A DNA stretch of 64,000 nucleotides from Abyssibacter profundi (lineage in GTDB: Bacteria; Pseudomonadota; Gammaproteobacteria; Nevskiales; OUC007): NCBI RefSeq assembly GCF_003151135.1, contig NZ_QEQK01000006.1, forward strand, positions 97,804-161,803. The letters run 5' to 3'. Below, one piece after another: positions 17,866 through 25,245 of this stretch (positions within the stretch are counted from its first letter, which is position 1; each line of letters begins with the position of its first letter). The notes under the pieces are model-generated. The model did no database searches. It saw nothing but the letters and a program-made list of their open reading frames with translations, and was not told the DNA's origin. The position numbers and the translations under genes were made by a program.

Positions 17866-18637
17866 GCAAGCGCCGACGCTGCTGCTGGTTCACGGTGCCT
17901 GGCATGGCGCTTGGTGCTGGGAGGAGAAGTTTGCACCGCGGCTTCGCGAACTGGGGCACACGGTCGCCACCATGGACCTGCCTGGACATGGTGGGTCTGG
18001 TGGCGCCCGGATCCCCTGGTTCTCAATCCGTGACTATGTGGATGCCGTTCAAGCCGAGATGACACGGCTAGGCGGTCCCTGCGTGGTCATCGGCCATTCC
18101 ATGGGCGGTTTTGTGGTTCAGAAGCTGATGGAGCGCCGCCCAGCCAACCTGGCCGGTGCCGGCCTGGTGGCTGCGGCACCGCCCTTTGGGGTCAACGGTG
18201 TGGTTCGCCATCTGCTGGCCAGCCGCCCGCTGGACCTGCTGCGTGCGACCTTGACTGCCGATCTGTACCACCTGGTGCGCGAGCCGGACATGGCGCGGGC
18301 ACTGTTCTACAGCCACACCATGACCGACGAGGAAGCGGCCGACTACTGGGCGCGCCTGCAGAACGAATCCTTCCGGGCCTTCCTGGATATGCTGGTGCTG
18401 GACCTGCCCAAGCCTCGTAAGGTCGCCGCCGCCTTGCCACGCTGGGTCGTGGGTGGCGGGCAGGACCAGATCTTCCCGCCGCAGGTGGTTCAACGCACGG
18501 CCGCCGCCTATCGTTGCAAGGCCCGCATCTATCCGGATATGGCCCACAACCTGATGCTGGATCATGGCTGGGCCCGCGTGGCGGAGGATTTGTCACGTTG
18601 GGTGGGCCGTTTGCAAAGAGACGCCCGCGCCGCCTAA
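17855..18637 (+). CDS. Alpha/beta-fold hydrolase (esterase)
   Basis: 260 residues from ATG 17855, which lies inside the end of the monooxygenase gene. The oxyanion region is LLVHGAWHGAWCW, the nucleophile elbow GHSMGG, the acid Asp is in GGGQDQIFPP and the His in YPDMAHNLMLD, so the triad is complete. There is no signal peptide; cytoplasmic. The overlap suggests translational coupling and a joint job: cleaving the ester or lactone made by the monooxygenase. Such pairs are known in ketone and cyclic-ketone breakdown. Confidence 0.85.
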   Translation: MQPEQAPTLLLVHGAWHGAWCWEEKFAPRLRELGHTVATMDLPGHGGSGGARIPWFSIRDYVDAVQAEMTRLGGPCVVIGHSMGGFVVQKLMERRPANLAGAGLVAAAPPFGVNGVVRHLLASRPLDLLRATLTADLYHLVREPDMARALFYSHTMTDEEAADYWARLQNESFRAFLDMLVLDLPKPRKVAAALPRWVVGGGQDQIFPPQVVQRTAAAYRCKARIYPDMAHNLMLDHGWARVAEDLSRWVGRLQRDARAA

Positions 18638-18803
18638 TCATGGCGCGAACGGGGGCGCGGGCATTCAGGGCCGGTCACCAACAACGCGACTGTCATGCCT
18701 CCCCGTGAGGGCTACCCCCTCGGGTGGTCGGCCTATCCATGCACTCCCTCTAGGCTTTATTGCACGGCCTGACGCGGCAAACTTTTCCGAGGGAGACAGG
18801 GGC

Positions 18804-19922
18804 ATGAGCAAGAAGCCAGTGGTGATCTATGGCGTAACCGGCTACACCGGACGCCTGGTGGCCGAGTACTTACGCGAGTATGGCGTGCCATTCATCGCCG
18901 CCGGGCGTGACGCCACACGCATCCAGGCGGTGATGGATCAGGTGCCCGGCATCGAGACCGCTGACTACGAGGTGGTTGAGGTCGAGCACAGCACCGAGGC
19001 ACTGACCGAACTGCTAACCGGCACCCAGGTGCTGTGCAACATGGTGGGTCCGTTCATGCAGCTGGGCGCCGAGGCGGTCGAGGCCTGCCTCGCAGCCGGT
19101 GTGCACTACACCGATACCAACGGCGAACAGAACTGGATGATGGACTGCGAGCAGCGCTGGGGTGATGCCTTTGCTGACAAGGGGCTGCTGCTATCGCCGG
19201 GAACTGCACAGATGTACACCACCGGCGAGATTGCCGCGAACATCTGCCTGGAGACTCCGGGGCTGGATACCCTGGATATCCTCGTGTTGTGGAAGGGGAT
19301 GCCGACCTATGCCTCCACCCAGACCATTTTTAGCATTCTGACCTCCGACTTCTTCTATCTGGAAAACAACCAGTACACCCCCTGGCCGGCGAATAGCTCC
19401 GCCGAGGTTTGCGTCCCCGGCCAGCACGCCACGGCACTGGCGTTGCCCTGGGGCGGTACGGCGCATCCTGTGTGGTTCCGAAACGACCCTCGCGTGGCCA
19501 ACGTTAAAGCCATGGGCGGGGTGTTTGATCGCAGTGTGATGGAGGGTGTGGCTGCAATGACCGCCCAGGTGGAGGAGGAGATCAAGCCCTTGCCGCCCGA
19601 GGCCCAGCGAAAGGCCTTGTCGGATATGGCGGCATCGGTGCAGGCGGGCATGCCGCCGCGTGAGAACCCCCGGGTGAACACCTCCTTGGATTCAGTGCAT
19701 GCCAGCGGACCCCTTGGACGTGCCCAGTGCATCATTCACGGCAACTGCAACTACAAACAGACCGGGCTGCTCCAGGCGTACACCGCGTATCACCTGCTGC
19801 AGCAACCCCCAGCGCGGGTGGGTTTCGCCTCGGCCTGTCAGGCCTTCGGTCATCGCCAGCTGCTGGGGGTGCTGCAAAGCTTTGGCCTGGTGCAGGCGCC
19901 GCGGCTGGAGGTCAGCCGCTAG
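18804..19922 (+). CDS. Saccharopine-dehydrogenase-like NAD(P)-dependent reductase
   Basis: 372 residues from ATG 18804, preceded by GGGAGAC; longer readings run into the hydrolase gene and are not used. The N-terminus VVIYGVTGYTGRLVAEYL is a Rossmann fold with GxTGxxG, followed by AAGRDATRIQAV, and CNMVGPFMQLGAEAVEACLAAGVHYTDTNGE is the hallmark of the saccharopine dehydrogenase NADP-binding family. Members of this group include trans-acting enoyl reductases and oxidoreductases of lipid metabolism; the sequence gives no lysine-pathway context. It is 166 bp downstream of the hydrolase and may belong to the same unit or have its own promoter. Its end overlaps the convergent hydrolase gene by 11 bases. 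Confidence 0.8.
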   Translation: MSKKPVVIYGVTGYTGRLVAEYLREYGVPFIAAGRDATRIQAVMDQVPGIETADYEVVEVEHSTEALTELLTGTQVLCNMVGPFMQLGAEAVEACLAAGVHYTDTNGEQNWMMDCEQRWGDAFADKGLLLSPGTAQMYTTGEIAANICLETPGLDTLDILVLWKGMPTYASTQTIFSILTSDFFYLENNQYTPWPANSSAEVCVPGQHATALALPWGGTAHPVWFRNDPRVANVKAMGGVFDRSVMEGVAAMTAQVEEEIKPLPPEAQRKALSDMAASVQAGMPPRENPRVNTSLDSVHASGPLGRAQCIIHGNCNYKQTGLLQAYTAYHLLQQPPARVGFASACQAFGHRQLLGVLQSFGLVQAPRLEVSR

Positions 19923-21432
19923 CGCCCCATTGCCTGCGCCGCAGCGCGACCAGCCCGAGCAGCGCCAGGGCCGCGCTGCCCAGGGCTCCACCCGACCCAT
20001 CCGGTGCTCGGTCATCCGGCGTGGCCGGGTTCAGCGGTGGCGTGTCCGGCGTGCCCGGTTGGGGCAGCGCATCGTCCTTGCAGGCGGTTTTCCAGTCTTC
20101 AGTGGCGATGAGCTGGTCGTTGCCAGGGGCGGTGATGGCCAGGCGTGACTTGAAGTAGAACGACATGCGGTCACAGACCGACAGGCCTGCGATCCGATAC
20201 GGTTGGTTGCCGTCGACTGGGTCGTAGTAGCCAGCGCCCAGGTTGTGCCGGTCGGCCGAGTCGTCAAACCGGGTGGCCAGGAGGCGGCGGTAGCCGTCAG
20301 CGGCGGTGTCGGGTTCGGCCAGCCCCTTCAGGTAGCGATCAAACCAGGCCAATGTCAGGTATAGCGCATAGGGCTCTCCATAGCGGCTGCCGGTCCCGGC
20401 CATCAATGGTGTGAAGTCCAGATGCGTGCCCGCGCGCAGTATGACCAACGCCGTGTCGACGCCGGCAGCGCGAAGCTCTTGGTAGCCCAGATCCTTGGGA
20501 TGGGCCGAGACGCCCCGCCCGCGTCCACCCTCGCCATTCGACGGTGGGGGCTCGGGGTGATCGGTGTAGGGCTCGGGTGTGAAATAGTAATCCGCGCCAA
20601 TGCCCAGTGCCGGCGTGGTGATCGGCAAGCCGGGCGGCGGTTCAACGCCGATGTCATCCGCCCACAGCATGGGGTCGACAGCGGTCAGGTTGTCCCAGGC
20701 GACAATGGCGCGTAGCCGCTCGTCGAGCTGGCCGACGAGGCTGGCGGTGCTCCCACCTTGCGAATGCCCGGTAATCCCCACGCGGTCACGGTCCAGTTCG
20801 TCGGCAAAGGGAAAGTCCACGGAGAACAGCCAGTCGACCATGTCCTGCGCATCGCTGCCGTGATTGCCGGAGGCCACGTCGAAGCTCACCGCGATGTAGC
20901 CCGTTTCCGCCAGCGGCTGGGCCGCCCAGCGATGCAGTTCCTTCTGGCTACCGCCGCCGTGGACGATCAAGATGGCGGGGTAGGGTGGCGCCGCGACGGC
21001 GATCCCCTCCGGTACCTCGCTGCAGGTCTCTGCACTGCAGGGGCGATAAATCTCGGCGGCCAGGGCCTCGCCATCGCGGTTTGTGACGGTGGCGGTCGAG
21101 AAACGGAATCGTTGCCCATCATGTTTGGCGGGGGCGCGGTACGGGTCGCGGACGGGGCTGGGCAGTTCGTCGGGACCCAGTCCCAGGGTCCAGCTCAGCG
21201 GCACTTCCTGCGTCCGGGCTTCGGCGCAGGCCTGATTCTGCAGGTCGCGCTCGGTCCAGGCTGCGGTCATGGGCTCGGCCGCGGGTGCCGGCAGTACGCA
21301 GGGGTCGGTGTCCGGATCCGGGCCGGACTGGGCCGAGGCGGGTGGCGCGCAAAGCGCGAGCGCCAGGGTTGCGAGGCAAACGTGCAGCGGGTGGCACGTG
21401 ACGGTGTGCTTGGGCGTGTCGGTACGACGCAT
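19912..21432 (-). CDS. Secreted alpha/beta hydrolase with GlyGly-CTERM sorting tail
   Basis: 506 residues from ATG 21432 (GGAGGAG seven bases upstream). Signal peptide ends PASAQ. The fold is of the dienelactone hydrolase/acetyl-xylan-esterase kind: AILIVHGGGSQ, nucleophile GHSQGGSTAS, and LRAGTHLDF with the catalytic His. A low-complexity insert (PEPPPSNGEGGRGRG) lies before it. The C-terminus reads PDGSGG, a hydrophobic helix, then LRRRQW: GlyGly-CTERM, expected to be cut by rhombosortase after export by type II secretion. It is the second such protein in the window. Downstream of the TetR gene on the same strand (110 bp), so possibly co-transcribed. The substrate may be a polyester or lipid; unproven. 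Confidence 0.82.
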   Translation of the reverse strand: MRRTDTPKHTVTCHPLHVCLATLALALCAPPASAQSGPDPDTDPCVLPAPAAEPMTAAWTERDLQNQACAEARTQEVPLSWTLGLGPDELPSPVRDPYRAPAKHDGQRFRFSTATVTNRDGEALAAEIYRPCSAETCSEVPEGIAVAAPPYPAILIVHGGGSQKELHRWAAQPLAETGYIAVSFDVASGNHGSDAQDMVDWLFSVDFPFADELDRDRVGITGHSQGGSTASLVGQLDERLRAIVAWDNLTAVDPMLWADDIGVEPPPGLPITTPALGIGADYYFTPEPYTDHPEPPPSNGEGGRGRGVSAHPKDLGYQELRAAGVDTALVILRAGTHLDFTPLMAGTGSRYGEPYALYLTLAWFDRYLKGLAEPDTAADGYRRLLATRFDDSADRHNLGAGYYDPVDGNQPYRIAGLSVCDRMSFYFKSRLAITAPGNDQLIATEDWKTACKDDALPQPGTPDTPPLNPATPDDRAPDGSGGALGSAALALLGLVALRRRQWGASG

Positions 21433-21542
21433 CCAGGGTCTCCTCCAGGCCGTGTTGGCCGTGGTGTTGCAGTGATCTGGCCGCAGCATCTGTCGGCTGC
21501 GGTCCGGGGGCCGGCCGGGGGCCGGGCGAGCAGGGTCCTGCG

Positions 21543-22238
21543 TTAGCCGTAGACCTTTTCCAGCAGCAGCATGGCCGCGGGTTCCAGCTCGAGAATCGCG
21601 TCCGTGCGCCCCTCACAGACGTAGCTGGCGGCCATCTCTTCAATGGCGGCGACCACCCCGCGGAAGATCGGTGTTGGCAGGTCGGGCAGACCGGGTTCCT
21701 CCGCCTGGCGCAGCGCATACAACCGGCGCTGCATCTCGGCGAAGTGCTGGTGGCCCCAGTCGCGCTTGGCGCGGGCCTGGGGGCCGGCCGCATGAATTTC
21801 GACCAGCAGCGTGCGTGACAGGGCGGGGTGGTCACGCTTGAATGCCAGATAAACGCGCAGCGTGGTCCGCAGGCGTTCGCGCCAGGACATCTCTGGCGTC
21901 TGTGCGCGGCGGATACGCTCGACCACATCCACATGTGCCGCCTCGTACGCCGCGAGAAAGCAGGCTTCCTTGTCCTTGAAATTGGCGTAGAAGGCGCTAC
22001 GGGAAACGCGGGCAATCCGGGTGATGTCGGCCACCGTCGTGGCGACATAACCCTTTTGCGCCACCGATTCATTCATCGCGAACAGCAGACGCGCACGCTG
22101 CGAAGCCGCGATCTCGCTGGAACGGTCATTGGCCTGGCGTCCCCGTGGCAGGCGCCAGGCATCGATCACGGCATCGGAAGGCGCGCCGTAGCGGGCCAGT
22201 CCGTCAGTAGAACGCTCTGAGGGTGCGTCGTCTTCCAT
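21543..22238 (-). CDS. TetR-family transcriptional regulator
   Basis: 231 residues from ATG 22238; a GGGAG lies 10 bases upstream. The helix-turn-helix is TTVADITRIARVSRSAFYANFKDKEACFLAAYE at about residues 55-90, in two readings of the classical TetR motif (ARVSRSAFYANF is the recognition helix). The long C-terminal part binds an unknown, probably acyl or aromatic ligand. The N-terminal 40 residues are a charged extension. It diverges from the FG-GAP lipoprotein gene, and two strong dyads in the 233-bp gap are its likely operators. Confidence 0.88.
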   Translation of the reverse strand: MEDDAPSERSTDGLARYGAPSDAVIDAWRLPRGRQANDRSSEIAASQRARLLFAMNESVAQKGYVATTVADITRIARVSRSAFYANFKDKEACFLAAYEAAHVDVVERIRRAQTPEMSWRERLRTTLRVYLAFKRDHPALSRTLLVEIHAAGPQARAKRDWGHQHFAEMQRRLYALRQAEEPGLPDLPTPIFRGVVAAIEEMAASYVCEGRTDAILELEPAAMLLLEKVYG

Positions 22239-22276
22239 GAATAGGCGTCTCCCGGGAAGCGGCAGAAAAGGTGCCA

Positions 22277-22309
22277 CGAATAACAAAGTACTAGATCGTA
22301 CCTTATTCG
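22277..22309. promoter_or_regulatory. Dyad 1, candidate TetR operator
   Basis: CGAATAA / TTATTCG outer arms (22277-22283, 22303-22309) enclose AAAGTAC-N6-GTACCTT. The inner core AAGTAC-N6-GTAC is shared with dyad 2, about 95 bp away. It lies 39-71 bp upstream of the TetR start, fitting autoregulation. Confidence 0.6.
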
Positions 22310-22380
22310 CGCTGCCCGACGATAGGCAACAGTTACGGGGTTCTGGCGGCCTGGAAAGATTTCGGATCCACGCGCTTGAT

Positions 22381-22407
22381 TATAAAAGTACTTGTGCGTA
22401 CTTTATA
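22381..22407. promoter_or_regulatory. Dyad 2, candidate TetR operator over a promoter
   Basis: Near-perfect palindrome: TATAAAAGTAC and GTACTTTATA around TTGTGC. It covers the spacer of a possible promoter for the FG-GAP gene (TTGATT at 22376-22381, 17 bases, TACTTT at 22399-22404), so a bound repressor would block it. Confidence 0.65.
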
Positions 22408-22471
22408 GTCCAAGAGCGATCCGATGAATCGCCATCGCCCGTCTGACAGGGCATCAATTGGAGGAGAGCCA

Positions 22472-23674
22472 ATGGACAATTCATTCCAGCCAGCGCGGCT
22501 GCGCGGGGCCATCATGACCAGTGGCCTGATCACGCTGGGCAGCCTGTCCGCCTGCGGTGGCGGATCCAGTGCACCCGGAGCTGGCGTCGCAGTGGCGCCC
22601 GCCATCGGGTTGACGACCGCTGAGCGCTACATCGCGTCGGTGGGCGGCAATGGGCCGGCCCATGGCGGTGTGGCTGCCGGGGACATGAACGGCGATGGCT
22701 ACCCGGATGTCGTGGTTACCGATTCGATCGGCAATGCGGTCGCCGTGCTGCTGAATGCCGGCGACGGCAGTTTGCTGGCGGCCGAGCGCTATCTGGCAGG
22801 CGTGCAACCGGTGGCGGTGGTCGTCGAAGATTTAAGCGGTGATGGCGTACTGGATGTGGCTGTTACCAACGCCCGCTCGGACGATGTGCAGGTGTATCAC
22901 GGGCTGGGCGACGGCACGATCACCCTCACCGAATCCCATGCGGCTGGCTTGGGGCCGACGGACCTTGCAGCCGCTGACGTCGATGGCGATGGCGATCTGG
23001 ACCTACTGAGCTACTGGGGGGATGTGACGATTCTGCTCAACAATGGGCAAGGGCAGTTCACGCCGGGGGCTCCGCTGCTGACTGGCGAGGCGCTGGGCGC
23101 GATTGCCATCGGCATGGAGGTCGCGGACTTTGATGACGATGGCGCGGTGGATGTTGCGATTACCGATTGGCCTCGGGGGCCGGTGCGCTCCCGCGTGGAG
23201 ATCTTCTATGGAGCGGGCGACGCCAGTTTCGTTTCGGGTGCCGGCCCCTTCGAGATTTCCGGGGCCACCGAGGCGATGCGTACCGCTGACATCAACTGTG
23301 ACGGGCGCCAAGATCTGATGATCCCCATTGCTGGAGGCAGCCTCGCCGTGGCCTACGGGCAGGCGGATGGTCGCCTGGCCGAGCCCGTCGAGTTCGAAAC
23401 CGATTCCGGCAGCAACGCGGTGCTGTTCAGCGACTTTGATCGTGACGGGCGACTGGATCTGGCGGTGTCTTACTTCAATGGCTACGCCGGGTTGTTCTAC
23501 GACGTGTGCAGCCAGGACTTCACCACCTTCGTCGAGCACGACACCGTCGAGACCTCCGAGGCCATGGTGTCACCCGATCTCAATCTCGACGGCTTTCCCG
23601 ATCTGGTGGTTGGCACTTGGTACCAGCCACAAATCGCGGTGCTGCTCAGCGGCCCAAGCGATGACGATTCCTGA
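22472..23674 (+). CDS. FG-GAP/VCBS-repeat lipoprotein (beta-propeller)
   Basis: 400 residues from ATG 22472, preceded by GGAGGAG. The lipobox LSAC (in GSLSACGGG) predicts an outer-membrane lipoprotein. About seven repeats follow with DMNGDGYPDVVV, DLSGDGVLDVAV, DVDGDGDLDLL, DFDDDGAVDVAI, DINCDGRQDLMI, DFDRDGRLDLAV and DLNLDGFPDLVV: calcium-binding DxDxDG loops of an integrin-alpha-like propeller. Such proteins act at the surface in binding or as enzyme accessories. A DUF4334 lipoprotein gene follows 26 bp later. Both are probably controlled by the divergent TetR regulator. Confidence 0.82.
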   Translation: MDNSFQPARLRGAIMTSGLITLGSLSACGGGSSAPGAGVAVAPAIGLTTAERYIASVGGNGPAHGGVAAGDMNGDGYPDVVVTDSIGNAVAVLLNAGDGSLLAAERYLAGVQPVAVVVEDLSGDGVLDVAVTNARSDDVQVYHGLGDGTITLTESHAAGLGPTDLAAADVDGDGDLDLLSYWGDVTILLNNGQGQFTPGAPLLTGEALGAIAIGMEVADFDDDGAVDVAITDWPRGPVRSRVEIFYGAGDASFVSGAGPFEISGATEAMRTADINCDGRQDLMIPIAGGSLAVAYGQADGRLAEPVEFETDSGSNAVLFSDFDRDGRLDLAVSYFNGYAGLFYDVCSQDFTTFVEHDTVETSEAMVSPDLNLDGFPDLVVGTWYQPQIAVLLSGPSDDDS

Positions 23675-23700
23675 ACCTGCACCATCGGAGGATGCAACCC

Positions 23701-24240
23701 ATGCGGACCACCATCTTGTGCACGCTACTCAGCGCCAGCCTGGCGCTGGTTGGCTGCAACAGCAATCACTCTCCGGAGACCACCTCAACCAGCGAGGCGC
23801 CCATGACGTTTAAGACCCTGATCAAGAGCGGCGAGGCTGTCGCTGAAGACCGGCTGATGTCGCTGTACGACGAATTGGAGCCGGTTGATCTGGATTTCAT
23901 GCTGGGCCAGTGGTCGGGCGGAAAATTCGACGGCGGTGCCGAACCCGACCCGATCAACTGGTACGGCAAGCGCTTCGACTCACGCGACCATGTCGAGCCA
24001 CTGCTGGCACACGCGCCAGACGGCAGCATTTACGCCTTCGACAAGCTAGGCGCCGCGCGCATGCGGATGATCGAATTTCGCGGGGCGGTGACGGCCAGCC
24101 TGATCTACGACAAGCAGCCCATCATGGATTACTTCCGCAAGGTCGATGACGACACCGTGATCGGTGCCGGCGAGGTCAAGGGCAAGCCCGGCTACATGTT
24201 CTTCTACCTGCAGCGCGAGACGCCGGGCGGCGAGCGGTAG
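23701..24240 (+). CDS. DUF4334/GXWXG-domain lipoprotein
   Basis: 179 residues from ATG 23701, with GGAGG nine bases upstream; an ATG at 23692 abuts the GGAGG and is unlikely. The lipobox is LVGC. Residues 38-95 hold the GXWXG domain (MLGQWSGGKFDGG, INWYGKRFDS) and the rest the DUF4334 domain (ARMRMIEFRG, ASLIYDKQPIMDYFRKVDDDTVIGAGEVKG). Proteins with this pair are usually cytoplasmic and of unknown function, near lipid or monoterpene metabolism; the lipid anchor here is unusual. Closely follows the FG-GAP gene. Confidence 0.75.
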   Translation: MRTTILCTLLSASLALVGCNSNHSPETTSTSEAPMTFKTLIKSGEAVAEDRLMSLYDELEPVDLDFMLGQWSGGKFDGGAEPDPINWYGKRFDSRDHVEPLLAHAPDGSIYAFDKLGAARMRMIEFRGAVTASLIYDKQPIMDYFRKVDDDTVIGAGEVKGKPGYMFFYLQRETPGGER

Positions 24241-24277
24241 CCACCCAGCCTCGTGGGCGGCGGGCCTGCGGCCTGGG

Positions 24278-24505
24278 TTAGTGCTGACGTTCGTAGAGGC
24301 TGACCACGCAGGCGCCGCCCAGCCCCAGGTTATGCTGCAGGCCGATCCGGGCACCCTCGACCTGGCGATCACCGGCCTGGCCCCGAAGCTGGCGAACCAG
24401 CTCGGTGCACTGTGCCAGGCCCGTCGCACCCGCAGAACTCGGCTGCTGGCTATTCTCCAGTTGCGCGTCCACGTCGATGCTCTCTTGCAGGATCCGCAGG
24501 ATCAA
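24278..24505 (-). pseudogene. Remnant of a thiolase (C-terminal tail)
   Basis: The reading frame ends with [20 protein letters not shown], then RQVEGAR and [17 protein letters not shown], the last 50 or so residues of SCP2-type thiolases. The HP of the catalytic GHP motif is replaced by other residues, and upstream sequence is not thiolase. So this is a decayed fragment, not an enzyme. It lies between the DUF4334 gene and tRNA-Arg, a common site for insertion or deletion. Confidence 0.6.
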
Positions 24506-24628
24506 ATTACCGCTCTCGGTCGTCAGGTTGACGACCAGATGATACGCATGGGGATGGATACGAACGGGTGGTTGGAATTCGTGGCATTCCCGCGCGAGCG
24601 TCGGGGTGTTCGCGCGTACGCCTAAGGA

Positions 24629-24650
24629 CCCGACGCATGGATGCGTCGGG
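24629..24650. repeat. REP-like palindrome
   Basis: CCCGACGCAT-GG-ATGCGTCGGG, a perfect 10-bp stem with a 2-base centre. It shares the GCATGGAYGC core with the hairpins inside 14846-15252, so probably a dispersed repeat family of this genome. Confidence 0.55.
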
Positions 24651-24698
24651 CAACCTGCGACCGCTGTCGCTTGGAATGCGGGGCGGTTTCTACGAAAG

Positions 24699-24775
24699 TG
24701 GCGCGCCCGGCAGGATTCGAACCTGCGACCGCCGGCTTAGAAGGCCGATGCTCTATCCAGCTGAGCTACAGGCGC
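24699..24775 (-). tRNA. tRNA-Arg (anticodon TCT)
   Basis: On the minus strand, GCGCCTG pairs with CGGGCGC; D-arm GCTCAGCTGGATAGAGC; anticodon loop CTTCTAA with anticodon TCT; T-arm GCAGG-TTCGAAT-CCTGC; CCA encoded (24699-24701). It reads AGA codons. It lies 50 bp downstream of the response-regulator operon; a TACACT -10-like box is at 24795-24800. Confidence 0.95.
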
Positions 24776-24825
24776 TGAGAATCAGACGGCGCATAGTGTA
24801 ACGCCAAAGCTGGGCGCAGGCTGCG

Positions 24826-25245
24826 CTAGGCGGCGGCGGGCGGGGGCAGGAGCGCGTCGATGACCCGGGTCACGGCGGCCGCTTCCAGAGGCTTGTCCAG
24901 CCAGGCATCGGGTTGTCGTGGCGTGTCGGCTTGTATGGACTGGGGGGACAGGATGCTGGTTGCCCGCAACATCACGATGGCGCTTTGGTCCAGCAGCTTG
25001 TCCGCACCGGCTTGGTTCAGAAATTCCCAGCCGTCCATGACGGGCATATTCACATCGAGAAGAATGAGCTCGGGCAGGGCGGCGGCGTGCGCACGTCGTT
25101 CGGTCAGTAGCTCGAGCGCGGCCTGGCCGTGGGGTGCTTCCACAATGCAGTCCGCCACGCACATGGTCTGCAATGTCTCTCGGTGGAGAAAAGTGTCCGC
25201 GACATTGTCGTCCACCACCAGAATCTCGCGCAGCCTTGCACTCAT
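24826..25245 (-). CDS. Single-domain response regulator (Rcp1-like)
   Basis: 139 residues, receiver domain only. VVDDNVAD supplies the acidic pocket, Asp64 in LLDVNMPVMDGWEF is the phosphorylation site, and Lys is in LDKPL. MLRATS replaces the usual MLTTS, leaving a Thr but shifting the spacing, so the switch region may be modified. Its ATG overlaps the stop of the histidine kinase gene by 4 bases (ATGA), so the pair is translationally coupled. Output is probably protein-protein, since no effector domain is present. Confidence 0.87.
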   Translation of the reverse strand: MSARLREILVVDDNVADTFLHRETLQTMCVADCIVEAPHGQAALELLTERRAHAAALPELILLDVNMPVMDGWEFLNQAGADKLLDQSAIVMLRATSILSPQSIQADTPRQPDAWLDKPLEAAAVTRVIDALLPPPAAA

